From Haematobia irritans (Eukaryota; Arthropoda; Insecta; Diptera; Muscidae), in assembly GCF_050003625.1 (NCBI RefSeq), contig NC_134397.1, positions 147,869,526-147,933,525 on the forward strand: a stretch of DNA of 64,000 bases, read 5' to 3'. Shown piece after piece: positions 22,850 to 36,400 of this stretch; position 1 is the first letter of the stretch; each line of letters opens with the position of its first letter. Under the pieces are notes generated by a model. The model searched no databases. It saw only the letters and a program-made list of their open reading frames with translations, and was not told the DNA's origin. Position numbers and translations under genes: made by a program.

Positions 22850-25800
22850 ACGAATTAAAGTCCTTTTCGCTCTAGGACGCATATTTAAGGAGATATGGGC
22901 AAAAGAAGTTTTTCATATAAAAATTTCAATTTTTATAAGTTTTGGGTGAATTTTTCAATTTTTTGGGGGTGGTCACGAATTAAAGTCCTTTTCGCTCTAG
23001 GACCCATATTTAAGGAGATATGGGCAAAAGAAGTTTTTCATATAAAAATTTCAATTTTTATAAGTTTTGGGTGAATTTTTAAATTTTTTGGGGGTGGTCA
23101 CGAATTAAAGTCCTTTTGCTCTAGGACGCTTAGTTTAGGAGATATGGGCAAAAGAAGTTTTTCATATAAAAATTTCAATTTTTTTAGGTTTTGGGTGAAT
23201 TTTTCAATTTTTTGGGGGTGGTCACGAATTAAAGTCCTTTTCGCTCTAGGACGCATATTTAAGGAGATATGGGCAAAAGAAGTTTTTCATATAAAAATTT
23301 CAATTTTTTAGGTTTTGGGTGAATTTTTCAATTTTTTGGGGGTGGTCACGAATTAAAGTCCTTTTCGCTCTAGGAAGCATATTTAAGGAGATATGGGCAA
23401 AAGAAATTTTTCATATAAAAATTTCAATTTTTTTTAGGGTTTGGATGGATTTTTCAATTTTTTGGGGGTGGTCACGAATTAAAGTCCTTTTCGCTCTAGG
23501 ACGCATATTTAAGGAGATATGGTCACGAATTAAAGTCCTTTTCGCTCTAGGACGCATATTTAAGGAGATATGGGCAAAAGAAGTTTTTCATACAAAAATT
23601 TCAATTTTTTTAGGTTTTGGGTGGATTTTTCAATTTTTTGGGGTGGTCACGAATTAAAGTCCTTTTCGCTCTAGGACGCATATTTAAGGAGATATGGGCA
23701 AAAGAAGTTTTTCGTATAAAAATATCAATTTTTTAGGTTTTGGGTGGATTTTTCAATTTTTTGGGGGTGGTCACGAATTAAAGTCCTTTTCGCTCTAGGA
23801 CGCATATTTAAGGAGATATGGGCAAAAGAAGTTTTTCATATAAAAATTTCAATTTTTTTAGGTTTTGGGTGGATTTTTCAATTTTTTGGGGGTGGTCACG
23901 AATTAAAGTCCTTTTCGCTCTAGGACGCATATTTAAGGAGATATGTTCAAAAGAAGTTTTTCATACAAAAATTTCAATTTTTTTAGGTTTTGGGTGGATT
24001 TTTCAATTTTTTCGGGTGGTCACGAATTAAAGTCCTTTTCGCTCTAGGACGCATATTTAAGGAGATATGGGCAAAAGAAGTTTTTCATATAAAAATTTCA
24101 ATTATTTTAGGTTTTGGGTGAATTTTTCAATTTTTTGGGGGTGGTCACGAATTAAAGTCCTTTTCGCTCTAGGACGCTTAGTTTAAGAGATATGGGCATA
24201 AGAAGTTTTTCATATAAAAATTTCATTTTTTTTAGGTTTTTGGTGAAATTTTCAATTTTTTGGGGGTGGTCACGAATTAAAGTCCTTTTCGCTCTAGGAC
24301 GCATATTTAAGGGGATATGGGCAAAAGAAGTTTTTCATATAAAAATTTCAATTTTTTTAGGTTTTGGGTGGATTTTTCAATTTTTTGGGGGTGGTCACGA
24401 ATTAAAGTCCTTTTCACTCTAGGACGCATATTTAAGGAGATATGGGCAAAAGAAGTTTTTCATATAAAAATTTCAATTTTTTTAAGTTTTGGGTGAATTT
24501 TTCAATTTTTTGGGGGTGGTCACGAATTAAAGTCCTTTTCGCTCTAGGACGCTTAGTTTAGGAGATATAGGCAAAAGAAGTTTTTCATATAAAAATTTCA
24601 ATTTTTTTAGGTTTTGGGTGGATTTTTCAATTTTTTGGGGGTGGTCACGAATTAAAGTCCTTTTCGCTCTAGGACGCATATTTAAGGAGATATGGGCAAA
24701 AGAAGTGTTTCATATAAAAATTTCAATTTTTTTAGGTTTTGGGTGGATTTTTCAATTTTTTGTGGGTGGTCACGAATTAAAGTCCTTTTCGCTCTAGGAC
24801 GCATATTTAAGGAGATATGGGCAAAAGAAGTTTTTCATATAAAAATTTCAATTTTTTAGGTTTTGGGTGGATTTTTCAATTTTTTGGGGGTGGTCACGAA
24901 TTAAAGTCCTTTTCGCTCTAGGACGCTTAGTGTAGGAGATATGGGCAAAAGAAGTTTTTCGTATAAAAATTTCATTTTTTTAAGTTTTGGGTGGATTTTT
25001 CAATTTTTTGGGGGTGGTCACGAATTAAAGTCCTTTTCGCTCTAGGACGCATATTTAAGGAGATATGGGCAAAAGAAGTTTTTCATATAAAAATTTCAAT
25101 TTTTTTAGGTTTTGGGTGAATTTTTCAATTTTTTGGGGGTGGTCACGAATTAAAGTCCTTTTCGCTCTAGGACGCATATTTAAGGAGATATGGGCAAAAG
25201 AAGTTTTTCATACAAAAATTTCAATTTTTTTAGGTTTTGGGTGGATTTTGCAATTTTTTGGGGTGGTCACGAATTAAAGTCCTTTTCGCTCTAGGACGCA
25301 TATTTAAGGAGATATGGGCAAAAGAAGTTTTTCATATAAAAATTTCAATTATTTTAGGTTTTGGGTGAATTTTTCAATTTTTTGGGGGTGGTCACGAATT
25401 AAAGTCCTTTTCGCTCTAGGACGCTTAGTTTAGGAGATATGGGCAAAAGAAGTTTTTCATATAAAAATTTCATTTTTTTTTAGGTTTTGGGGGAATTTTT
25501 CAATTTTTTGGGGGTGGTCACGAATTAAAGTCCTTTTCGCTCTAGGACGCATATTTAAGGAGATATGGGCAAAAGAAGTTTTTCATATAAAAATTTAAAA
25601 AATTTTCAATAGGTTTTGGGTGGATTTTTCAATTTTTTGTGGGTGGTCACGAATTAAAGTCCTTTTCGCTCTAGGACGCATATTTAAGGAGATATGGGCA
25701 AAAGAAGTTTTTCATATAAAAATTTCAATTTTTTTACGTTTTTGGTGGATTTTTCAATTTTTTGGGGGTGGTCACGAATTAAAGTCCTTTTCGCTCTAGG

Positions 25801-25964
25801 ACGCATATTTAAGGAGATATGGGCAAAAGAAGTTTTTCATATAAAAATTTAAATTTTTTTAGGTTTTGGGTGGATTTTTCAATTTTTTGGGGGTGGTCAC
25901 GAATTAAAGTCCTTTTCGCTCTAGGACGCATATTTAAGGAGATATGGGCAAAAGAAGTTTTTCA
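22850..25964 (+). repeat. 3.18-kb segmental tandem duplication, copy 1
   Basis: Markers recur at an exact offset of 3178 bp: GGACCCATATT (23000 and 26178), CCTTTTGCTC near 23115, the 51-bp half-monomer (23470 and 26648), GATATGTTCAAAAG, TTTTTTCGGGTGG, GGGCATAAGAAG, GATATAGGC, AAGTGTTTCAT and TTTTGGGGGAATT. The right end is near 25964; copy 1 continues with the AAAAAATTTTCAATAGG variant while copy 2 continues with a normal tract. Confidence 0.92.
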
Positions 25965-26027
25965 TATAAAAATTTAAAAAATTTTCAATAGGTTTTGGGT
26001 GGATTTTTCAATTTTTTGTGGGTGGTC

Positions 26028-29000
26028 ACGAATTAAAGTCCTTTTCGCTCTAGGACGCATATTTAAGGAGATATGGGCAAAAGAAGTTTTTCATATAAAA
26101 ATTTCAATTTTTATAAGTTTTGGGTGAATTTTTCAATTTTTTGGGGGTGGTCACGAATTAAAGTCCTTTTCGCTCTAGGACCCATATTTAAGGAGATATG
26201 GGCAAAAGAAGTTTTTCATATAAAAATTTCAATTTTTATAAGTTTTGGGTGAATTTTTAAATTTTTTGGGGGTGGTCACGAATTAAAGTCCTTTTGCTCT
26301 AGGACGCTTAGTTTAGGAGATATGGGCAAAAGAAGTTTTTCATATAAAAATTTCAATTTTTTTAGGTTTTGGGTGAATTTTTCAATTTTTTGGGGGTGGT
26401 CACGAATTAAAGTCCTTTTCGCTCTAGGACGCATATTTAAGGAGATATGGGCAAAAGAAGTTTTTCATATAAAAATTTCAATTTTTTAGGTTTTGGGTGA
26501 ATTTTTCAATTTTTTGGGGGTGGTCACGAATTAAAGTCCTTTTCGCTCTAGGAAGCATATTTAAGGAGATATGGGCAAAAGAAATTTTTCATATAAAAAT
26601 TTCAATTTTTTTTAGGGTTTGGATGGATTTTTCAATTTTTTGGGGGTGGTCACGAATTAAAGTCCTTTTCGCTCTAGGACGCATATTTAAGGAGATATGG
26701 TCACGAATTAAAGTCCTTTTCGCTCTAGGACGCATATTTAAGGAGATATGGGCAAAAGAAGTTTTTCATACAAAAATTTCAATTTTTTTAGGTTTTGGGT
26801 GGATTTTTCAATTTTTTGGGGTGGTCACGAATTAAAGTCCTTTTCGCTCTAGGACGCATATTTAAGGAGATATGGGCAAAAGAAGTTTTTCGTATAAAAA
26901 TATCAATTTTTTAGGTTTTGGGTGGATTTTTCAATTTTTTGGGGGTGGTCACGAATTAAAGTCCTTTTCGCTCTAGGACGCATATTTAAGGAGATATGGG
27001 CAAAAGAAGTTTTTCATATAAAAATTTCAATTTTTTTAGGTTTTGGGTGGATTTTTCAATTTTTTGGGGGTGGTCACGAATTAAAGTCCTTTTCGCTCTA
27101 GGACGCATATTTAAGGAGATATGTTCAAAAGAAGTTTTTCATACAAAAATTTCAATTTTTTTAGGTTTTGGGTGGATTTTTCAATTTTTTCGGGTGGTCA
27201 CGAATTAAAGTCCTTTTCGCTCTAGGACGCATATTTAAGGAGATATGGGCAAAAGAAGTTTTTCATATAAAAATTTCAATTATTTTAGGTTTTGGGTGAA
27301 TTTTTCAATTTTTTGGGGGTGGTCACGAATTAAAGTCCTTTTCGCTCTAGGACGCTTAGTTTAAGAGATATGGGCATAAGAAGTTTTTCATATAAAAATT
27401 TCATTTTTTTTAGGTTTTTGGTGAAATTTTCAATTTTTTGGGGGTGGTCACGAATTAAAGTCCTTTTCGCTCTAGGACGCATATTTAAGGGGATATGGGC
27501 AAAAGAAGTTTTTCATATAAAAATTTCAATTTTTTTAGGTTTTGGGTGGATTTTTCAATTTTTTGGGGGTGGTCACGAATTAAAGTCCTTTTCACTCTAG
27601 GACGCATATTTAAGGAGATATGGGCAAAAGAAGTTTTTCATATAAAAATTTCAATTTTTTTAAGTTTTGGGTGAATTTTTCAATTTTTTGGGGGTGGTCA
27701 CGAATTAAAGTCCTTTTCGCTCTAGGACGCTTAGTTTAGGAGATATAGGCAAAAGAAGTTTTTCATATAAAAATTTCAATTTTTTTAGGTTTTGGGTGGA
27801 TTTTTCAATTTTTTGGGGGTGGTCACGAATTAAAGTCCTTTTCGCTCTAGGACGCATATTTAAGGAGATATGGGCAAAAGAAGTGTTTCATATAAAAATT
27901 TCAATTTTTTTAGGTTTTGGGTGGATTTTTCAATTTTTTGTGGGTGGTCACGAATTAAAGTCCTTTTCGCTCTAGGACGCATATTTAAGGAGATATGGGC
28001 AAAAGAAGTTTTTCATATAAAAATTTCAATTTTTTAGGTTTTGGGTGGATTTTTCAATTTTTTGGGGGTGGTCACGAATTAAAGTCCTTTTCGCTCTAGG
28101 ACGCTTAGTGTAGGAGATATGGGCAAAAGAAGTTTTTCGTATAAAAATTTCATTTTTTTAAGTTTTGGGTGGATTTTTCAATTTTTTGGGGGTGGTCACG
28201 AATTAAAGTCCTTTTCGCTCTAGGACGCATATTTAAGGAGATATGGGCAAAAGAAGTTTTTCATATAAAAATTTCAATTTTTTTAGGTTTTGGGTGAATT
28301 TTTCAATTTTTTGGGGGTGGTCACGAATTAAAGTCCTTTTCGCTCTAGGACGCATATTTAAGGAGATATGGGCAAAAGAAGTTTTTCATACAAAAATTTC
28401 AATTTTTTTAGGTTTTGGGTGGATTTTGCAATTTTTTGGGGTGGTCACGAATTAAAGTCCTTTTCGCTCTAGGACGCATATTTAAGGAGATATGGGCAAA
28501 AGAAGTTTTTCATATAAAAATTTCAATTATTTTAGGTTTTGGGTGAATTTTTCAATTTTTTGGGGGTGGTCACGAATTAAAGTCCTTTTCGCTCTAGGAC
28601 GCTTAGTTTAGGAGATATGGGCAAAAGAAGTTTTTCATATAAAAATTTCATTTTTTTTTAGGTTTTGGGGGAATTTTTCAATTTTTTGGGGGTGGTCACG
28701 AATTAAAGTCCTTTTCGCTCTAGGACGCATATTTAAGGAGATATGGGCAAAAGAAGTTTTTCATATAAAAATTTAAAAAATTTTCAATAGGTTTTGGGTG
28801 GATTTTTCAATTTTTTGTGGGTGGTCACGAATTAAAGTCCTTTTCGCTCTAGGACGCATATTTAAGGAGATATGGGCAAAAAAAGTTTTTCATATAAAAA
28901 TTTCAATTTTTTTACGTTTTTGGTGGATTTTTCAATTTTTTGGGGGTGGTCACGAATTAAAGTCCTTTTCGCTCTAGGACGCATATTTAAGGAGATATGG

Positions 29001-29142
29001 GCAAAAGAAGTTTTTCATATAAAAATTTAAATTTTTTTAGGTTTTGGGTGGATTTTTCAATTTTTTGGGGGTGGTCACGAATTAAAGTCCTTTTCGCTCT
29101 AGGACGCATATTTAAGGAGATATAGGCAAAATAAGTTTTTCA
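26028..29142 (+). repeat. 3.18-kb segmental tandem duplication, copy 2
   Basis: This is the partner of 22850-25964 at offset 3178, beginning about where copy 1 ends. I found almost no difference between the copies. One is GGGCAAAAAAAG near 28875, which is GGGCAAAAGAAG in copy 1. At 29120 the sequence reads GATATAGGCAAAATAAG and the match ends shortly after. Confidence 0.92.
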
Positions 29143-32100
29143 TATAAAAATTTCAATTTTTTTAGGTTTTGGGTGGATTTTTCAATTTTTTGTGGGTGGT
29201 CACGAATTAAAGTCCTTTTCGCTCTAGGACGCATATTTAAGGAGATATGGACAAAAGAAGTTTTTCATATAAAAATTTCAATTTTTTTAGATTTTGGGTG
29301 AATTTTTCAATTTTTTGGGGGTGGTCACGAATTAAAGTCCTTTTCGCTCTAGGACGCATATTTAAGGAGATATGGGCAAAAGAAGTTTTTCATATAAAAA
29401 TTTCAATTTTTTTAGGTTTTGGGTGGATTTTTCAATTTTTTGGGGGTGGTCACGAATTAAAGTTCTTTTCGCTCTAGGACGCTTAGTGTAGGAGATATGG
29501 GCAAAAGAAGTTTTTCATACAAAAATTTCAATTTTTTTAGGTTTTGGGTGGATTTTTCAATTTTTTGGGGGTGGTCACGAATTAAAGTCCTTTTCGCTCT
29601 AGGACGCATATTTAAGGAGATATGGGCAAAAGAAGTTTTTCATATAAAAATTTCAATTTTTTTTAGGTTTTGGGTGAATTTTTCAATTTTTTGGGGGTGG
29701 TCAAGAATTAAAGTCCTTTTCGCTCTAGGACGCATATTTAAGGAGATATGGGCAAAAGAAGTTTTTCATACAAAAATTTCAATTTCTTTAGGTTTTGGGT
29801 GGATTTTTCAATTTTTTTGGGGTGGTCACGAATTAAAGTCCTTTTCGCTCTAGGACGCTTAGTTTAGGAGATATGGGCAAAAGAAGTTTTTCATATAAAA
29901 ATTTAAATTTTTTTAGGTTTTGGGTGGATTTTTCAATTTTTTGGGGGTGGTCACGAATTAAAGTCCTTTTCGCTCTAGGACGCATATTTAAGGAGATATG
30001 GGCAAAAGAAGTGTTTCATATAAAAATTTCAATTTTTTTAGGTTTTGGGTGGATTTTTCAATTTTTTGTGGGTGGTCACGAATTAAAGTCCTTTTCGCTC
30101 TAGGACGCATATTTAAGGAGATATGGGCAAAAGAAGTTTTTCATATAAAAATTTCAATTTTTTTACGTTTTTGGTGGATTTTTCAATTTTTTGGGGGTGG
30201 TCACGAATTAAAGTCCTTTTCGCTCTAGGACGCATATTTAAGGAGATATGGGCAAAAGAAGTTTTTCATATAAAAATTTCAATTTTTTAGGTTTTGGGTG
30301 GATTTTTAAATTTTTTGGGGGTGGTCACGAATTAAAGTCCTTTTCGCTCTAGGACGCTTAGTGTAGGAGATATGGGCAAAAGAAGTTTTTCGTATAAAAA
30401 TTTCATTTTTTTTAAGTTTTGGGTGGATTTTTCAATTTTTTGGGGGTGGTCACGAATTAAAGTCCTTTTCGCTCTAGGACGCATATTTAAGGAGATATGG
30501 GCAAAAGAAGTTTTTCATATAAAAATTTCAATTTTTTTAGGTTTTGGGTGAATTTTTCAATTTTTTGGGGGTGGTCACGAATTAAAGTCCTTTTCGCTCT
30601 AGGACGCATATTTAAGGAGATATGGGCAAAAGAAGTTTTTCATACAAAAATTTCAATTTTTTTAGGTTTTGGGTGGATTTTGCAATTATTTGGGGTGGTC
30701 ACGAATTAAAGTCCTTTTCGCTCTAGGACGCATATTTAAGGAGATATGGGCAAAAGAAGTTTTTCATATAAAAATTTCAATTATTTTAGGTTTTGGGTGA
30801 ATTTTTCAATTTTTTGGGGGTGGTCACGAATTAAAGTCCTTTTCGCTCTAGGACGCTTAGTGTAGGAGATATGGGCAAAAGAAGTTTTTCATATAAAAAT
30901 TTCATTTTTTTTAGGTTTTGGGGGAATTTTTCAATTTTTTGGGGGTGGTCACGAATTAAAGTCCTTTTCGCTCTAGGACGCATATTTAAGGAGATATGGG
31001 CAAAAGAAGTTTTTCATGTAAAAATTTAAAAAATTTTCAATAGGTTTTGGGTGGATTTTTCAATTTTTTGGGGTGGTCACGAATTAAAGTCCTTTTCGCT
31101 CTAGGACGCATATTTAAGGAGATATGGACAAAAGAAGTTTTTCATATAAACATTTCAATTTTTTTAGGTTTTGGGTGGATTTTTCAATTTTTTGGGGGTG
31201 GTCACGAATTAAAGTCCTTTTCGCTCTAGGACGCATATTTAAGGAGATATGGGCAAAAGAAGTTTTTCATATAAAAATTTAAATTTTTTTAGGTTTTGGG
31301 TGGTCACGAATTAAAGTCCTTTTCGCTCTAGGACGCATATTTAAGGAGATATGGGCAAAAGAAGTTTTTCATATAAAAATTTCAATTTTTTTAGATTTTG
31401 GGTGAATTTTTCAATTTTTTGGGGGTGGTCACGAATTAAAGTCCTTTTCGCTCTAGGACGCATATTTAAGGAGATATGGGCAAAAGAAGTTTTTCATATA
31501 AAAATTTAAATTTTTTTAGGTTGTGGGTGGATTTTTCAATTTTTTGGGGTTGGTCACGAATTAAAGTCCTTTTCGCTCTAGGACGCATATTTAAGGAGAT
31601 ATGGGCAAAAGAAGTTTTTCATATAAAAATTTCAATTTTTATAAGTTTTGGGTGAATTTTTCAATTTTTTGGGGGTGGTCACGAATTAAAGTCCTTTTCG
31701 CTCTAGGACGCTTAGTTTAGGAGATATGGGCAAAAGAAGTTTTTCATATAAAAATTTCAATTTTTTTAGGTTTTGGGTGAATTTTTCAATTTTTTGGGGG
31801 TGGTCACGAATTAAAGTCCTTTTCGCTCTAGGACGCATATTTAAGGAGATATGGGCAAAAGAAGTTTTTCATATAAAAATTTCAATTTTTTAGGTTTTGG
31901 GTGAATTTTTCAATTTTTTGGGGGTGGTCACGAATTAAAGTCCTTTTCGCTCTAGGACGCATATTTAAGGAGATATGGGCAAAAGAAGTTTTTCATATAA
32001 AAATTTCAATTTTTTTAGGGTTTGGATGGATTTTTCAATTTTTTGGGTGTGGTCACGAATTAAAGTCCTTTTCGCTCTAGGACGCATATTTAAGGAGATA

Positions 32101-32219
32101 TGGTCACGAATTAAAGTCCTTTTCGCTCTAGGACGCTTAGTTTAGGAGATATGGGCAAAAGAAGTTTTTCGTATAAAAATTTCAATTTTTTTAGGTTTTG
32201 GGTGGATTTTTCAATTTTT
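29143..32219 (+). repeat. Mosaic satellite stretch without a long duplication
   Basis: These are ordinary monomers with a mix of subtypes. The 30.2-31.0 kb part resembles 24.8-25.6 kb and 28.0-28.8 kb in marker order (CTTAGTGTAGG, CGTATAAAA, GGATTTTGCAATT, TTTTGGGGGAATT, AAAAAATTTTCAATAGG), a third and more diverged copy of the end of the 3.18-kb segment. The 31.6-32.2 kb part resembles 22.9-23.6 kb (TTTTTATAAG, then TAGGGTTTGGATGG, then the half-monomer). No gene or non-satellite sequence was seen. Confidence 0.75.
31291..31310 (+). repeat. Truncated monomer: GGTTTTGGGTGG joined to TCACG
   Basis: The first GGGTGG of the unit (consensus 99-104) is joined to the sequence that follows the second GGGTGG at the monomer boundary, deleting the ATTTTTCAATTTTTT stretch between them. 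The two sites share the 6-bp repeat GGGTGG, so slippage or recombination between them explains the joint. It is seen once. Confidence 0.86.
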
Positions 32220-33050
32220 TGGGGGTGGTCACGAATTAAAGTCCTTTTCGCTCTAGGACGCATATTTAAGGAGATATGGGCAAAAGAAGTTTTTCATATA
32301 AAAATTTCAATTTTTTTAGGTTTTGGGTGAATTTTTCAATTTTTTGGGGGTGGTCACGAATTAAAGTCCTTTTCGCTCTAGGACGCATATTTAAGGAGAT
32401 ATGGGCAAAAGAAGTTTTTCATACAAAAATTTCAATTTTTTTAGGTTTTGGGTGGATTTTTCAATTTTTTGGGGTGGTCACGAATTAAAGTCCTTTTCGC
32501 TCTAGGACGCATATTTAAGGAGATATGGGCAAAAGAAGTTTTTCATATAAAAATTTCAATTTTTTTAGGTTTTGGGTGGATTTTTCAATTTTTTGGGGGT
32601 GGTCACGAATTAAAGTCCTTTTCGCTCTAGGACGCATATTTAAGGAGATATGGGCAAAAGAAGTTTTTCATACAAAAATTTCAATTTTTTTAGGTTTTGG
32701 GTGGATTTTTCAATTTTTTGGGGTGGTCACGAATTAAAGTCCTTTTCGCTCTAGGACGCATATTTAAGGAGATATGGGCAAAAGAAGTTTTTCATATAAA
32801 AATTTCAATTAGTTTAGGTTTTGGGTGAATTTTTCAATTTTTTGGGGGTGGTCACGAATTAAAGTCCTTTTCGCTCTAGGACGCTTAGTTTAGGAGATAT
32901 GGGCAAAAGAAGTTTTTCATATAAAAATTTCATTTTTTTAGGTTTTGGGCGAATTTTTCAATTTTTTGGGGGTGGTCACGAATTAAAGCCCTTTTCGCTC
33001 TAGGACGCATATTTAAGGAGATATGGGCAAAAGAAGTTTTTCATATAAAA
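32220..33050 (+). repeat. Shared segment, copy 1 (offset 1976 to 34.2 kb)
   Basis: A series with CATACAAAAATTT monomers, CAATTAGTTTAGG and TTTTGGGCGAATT recurs at offset 1976 (32276 to 34252; 32525 to 34501). The end of this series recurs a third time near 35.55-35.95 kb (offset 924 from the second copy). Confidence 0.82.
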
Positions 33051-33170
33051 ATTTCAATTTTTTTAGGTTTTGGGTGGATTTTTCAATTTTTTGGGGTGGT
33101 CACGAATTAAAGTCCTTTTAGCTCTAGGACGCATATTTAAGGAGATATGGGCAAAAGAAGTTTTTCATAT

Positions 33171-33190
33171 AAAAATTTGGGTGAATTTTT
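33171..33190 (+). repeat. Truncated monomer: AAAAATTT joined to GGGTGAATT
   Basis: CAATTTTTTTAGGTTTT is missing between AAAAATTT and GGGTGAATT, with TTT shared at the joint. The identical junction is at 36077, 2901 bp downstream, where it came along with the flanking segment. Confidence 0.87.
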
Positions 33191-34195
33191 CAATTTTTTG
33201 GGGGTGGTCACGAATTAAAGTCCTTTTCGCTCTAGGACGCTTAGTTTAGGAGATATGGGCAAAAGAAGTTTTTCATATAAAAATTTCATTTTTTTTAGGT
33301 TTTGGGTGAATTTTTCAATTTTTTGGGGGTGGTCACAAATTAAAGTCCTTTTCGCTCTAGGACGCATATTTAAGGAGATATGGGCAAAAGAAGTTTTTCA
33401 TATAAAAATTTAAATTTTTTTAGGTTTTGGGTGGATTTTTCAATTTTTTGGGGGTGGTCACGAATTAAAGTCCTTTTCGCTCTAGGACGCATATTTAAGG
33501 AGATATGGGCAAAAGAAGTTTTTCATATAAAAATTTCAATTTTTATAAGTTTTGGGTGAATTTTTCAATTTTTTGGGGGTGGTCACGAATTAAAGTCCTT
33601 TTCGCTCTAGGACGCTTAGTTTAGGAGATATGGGCAAAAGAAGTTTTTCATATAAAAGTTCAATTTTTTTAGGTTTTGGGTGAATTTTTCAATTTTTTGG
33701 GGGTGGTCACGAATTAAAGTCCTTTTCGCTCTAGGACGCATATTTAAGGAGATATGGGCAAAAGAAGTTTTTCATATAAAAATTTCAATTTTTTAGGTTT
33801 TGGGTGAATTTTTCAATTTTTTGGGGGTGGTCACGAATTAAAGTCCTTTTCGCTCTAGGACGCATATTTAAGGAGATATGGGCAAAAGAAGTTTTTCATA
33901 TAAAAATTTCAATTTTTTTAGGTTTTGGGTGAATTTTTCAATTTTTTGGGTGTGGTCACGAATTAAAGTCCTTTTCGCTCTAGGACGCATATTTAAGGAG
34001 ATATGGGCAAAAGAAGTTTTTCATACAAAAATTTAAATTTTTTTAGGTTTTGGGTGGATTTTTCAATTTTTTGGGGTGGTCACGAATTAAAGTCCTTTTC
34101 GCTCTAGGACGCATATTTAAGGAGATATGGGCAAAAGAAGTTTTTCATATAAAAATTTCAATTTTTTTAGGTTTTGGGTGGATTTTTCAATTTTT

Positions 34196-35030
34196 TGGGG
34201 GTGGTCACGAATTAAAGTCCTTTTCGCTCTAGGACGCATATTTAAGGAGATATGGGCAAAAGAAGTTTTTCATATAAAAATTTCAATTTTTTTAGGTTTT
34301 GGGTGAATTTTTCAATTTTTTGGGGGTGGTCACGAATTAAAGTCCTTTTCGCTCTAGGACGCATATTTAAGGAGATATGGGCAAAAGAAGTTTTTCATAC
34401 AAAAATTTCAATTTTTTTAAGTTTTGGGTGGATTTTTCAATTTTTTGGGGTGGTCACGAATTAAAGTCCTTTTCGCTCTAGGACGCATATTTAAGGAGAT
34501 ATGGGCAAAAGAAGTTTTTCATATAAAAATTTCAATTTTTTTAGGTTTTGGGTGGATTTTTCAATTTTTTGGGGGTGGTCACGAATTAAAGTCCTTTTCG
34601 CTCTAGGACGCATATTTAAGGAGATATGGGCAAAAGAAGTTTTTCATACAAAAATTTCAATTTTTTTAGGTTTTGGGTGGATTTTTCAATTTTTTGGGGT
34701 GGTCACGAATTAAAGTCCTTTTCGCTCTAGGACGCATAATTAAGGAGATATGGGCAAAAGAAGTTTTTCATATAAAAATTTCAATTAGTTTAGGTTTTGG
34801 GTGAATTTTTCAATTTTTTGGGGGTGGTCACGAATTAAAGTCCTTTTCGCTCTAGGACGCTTAGTTTAGGAGATATGGGCAAAAGAAGTTTTTCATATAA
34901 AAATTTCATTTTTTTTAGGTTTTGGGCGAATTTTTCAATTTTTTGGGGGTGGTCACGAATTAAAGCCCTTTTCGCTCTAGGACGCATATTTAAGAAGATA
35001 TGGGCAAAAGAAGTTTTTCATATAAAAATT
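34196..35030 (+). repeat. Shared segment, copy 2 (offset 1976)
   Basis: This is the partner of 32220-33050. Its last monomer reads TTTAAGAAGATATGG and TAGGGTTTGGATGG, then enters the 51-bp half-monomer at 35076, whereas copy 1 continues with a normal monomer. The split marks a breakpoint near 35030. Confidence 0.82.
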
Positions 35031-35549
35031 TCAATTTTTTTAGGGTTTGGATGGATTTTTCAATTTTTTGGGGGTGGTCACGAATTAAAGTCCTTTTCGC
35101 TCTAGGACGCATATTTAAGGAGATATGGTCACGAATTAAAGTCCTTTTCGCTCTAGGACGCTTAGTTTAGGAGATATGGGCAAAAGAAGTTTTTCGTATA
35201 AAAATTTCAATTTTTTTAGGTTTTGGGTGGATTTTTCAATTTTTTTGGGGGTGGTCACGAATTAAAGTCCTTTTCGCTCTAGGACGCATATTTAAGGAGA
35301 CATGGGCAAAAGAAGTTTTTCATACAAAAATTTCAATTTTTTAGGTTTTGGGTGGATTTTTCAATTTTTTGGGGTGGTCACGAATTAAAGTCCTTTTCGC
35401 TCTAGGACGCATATTTAAGGAGATATAGGCAAAAGAAGTTTTTCATATAAAAATTTAAATTTTTTTAGGTTTTGGGTGGATTTTTCAATTTTTTGGGGGT
35501 GGTCACGAATTAAAGTCCTTTTCGCTCTAGGACGCATATTTAAGGAGAT

Positions 35550-36250
35550 ATGGGCAAAAGAAGTTTTTCATACAAAAATTTCAATTTTTTTAGGTTTTGG
35601 GTGGATTTTTCAATTTTTTGGGGTGGTCACGAATTAAAGTCCTTTTCGCTCTAGGACGCATATTTAAGGAGATATGGGCAAAAGAAGTTTTTCATATAAA
35701 AATTTCAATTAGTTTAGGTTTTGGGTGAATTTTTCAATTTTTTGGGGGTGGTCACGAATTAAAGTCCTTTTCGCTCTAGGACGCTTAGTTTAGGAGATAT
35801 GGGCAAAAGAAGTTTTTCATATAAAAATTTCATTTTTTTTAGGTTTTGGGCGAATTTTTCAATTTTTTGGGGGTGGTCACGAATTAAAGCCCTTTTCGCT
35901 CTAGGACGCATATTTAAGGAGATATGGGCAAAAGAAGTTTTTCATATAAAAATTTCAATTTTTTTAGGTTTTGGGTGGATTTTTCAATTTTTTGGGGTGG
36001 TCACGAATTAAAGTCCTTTTAGCTCTAGGACGCATATTTAAGGAGATATGGGCAAAAGAAGTTTTTCATATAAAAATTTGGGTGAATTTTTCAATTTTTT
36101 GGGGGTGGTCACGAATTAAAGTCCTTTTCGCTCTAGGACGCTTAGTTTAGGAGATATGGGCAAAAGAAGTTTTTCATATAAAAATTTCATTTTTTTTAGG
36201 TTTTGGGTGAATTTTTCAATTTTTTGGGGGTGGTCACGAATTAAAGTCCT
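35550..36250 (+). repeat. Shared segment, copy 3 (offset 2901 from 32.65 kb)
   Basis: This stretch matches 32650-33350 at offset 2900-2901, including CCTTTTAGCTC (33114 and 36015) and the deletion junction AAAAATTTGGGTG (33176 and 36077). It therefore extends farther right than the 1976-bp pair, and shows that the three copies were made from overlapping, not identical, segments. Confidence 0.82.
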
Positions 36251-36400
36251 TTTCGCTCTAGGACGCATATTTAAGGAGATATGGGCAAAAGAAGTTTTTC
36301 ATATAAAAATTTCAATTTTTATAAGTTTTGGGTGAATTTTTCAATTTTTTGGGGGTGGTCACGAATTAAAGTCCTTTTCGCTCTAGGACGCTTAGTTTAG

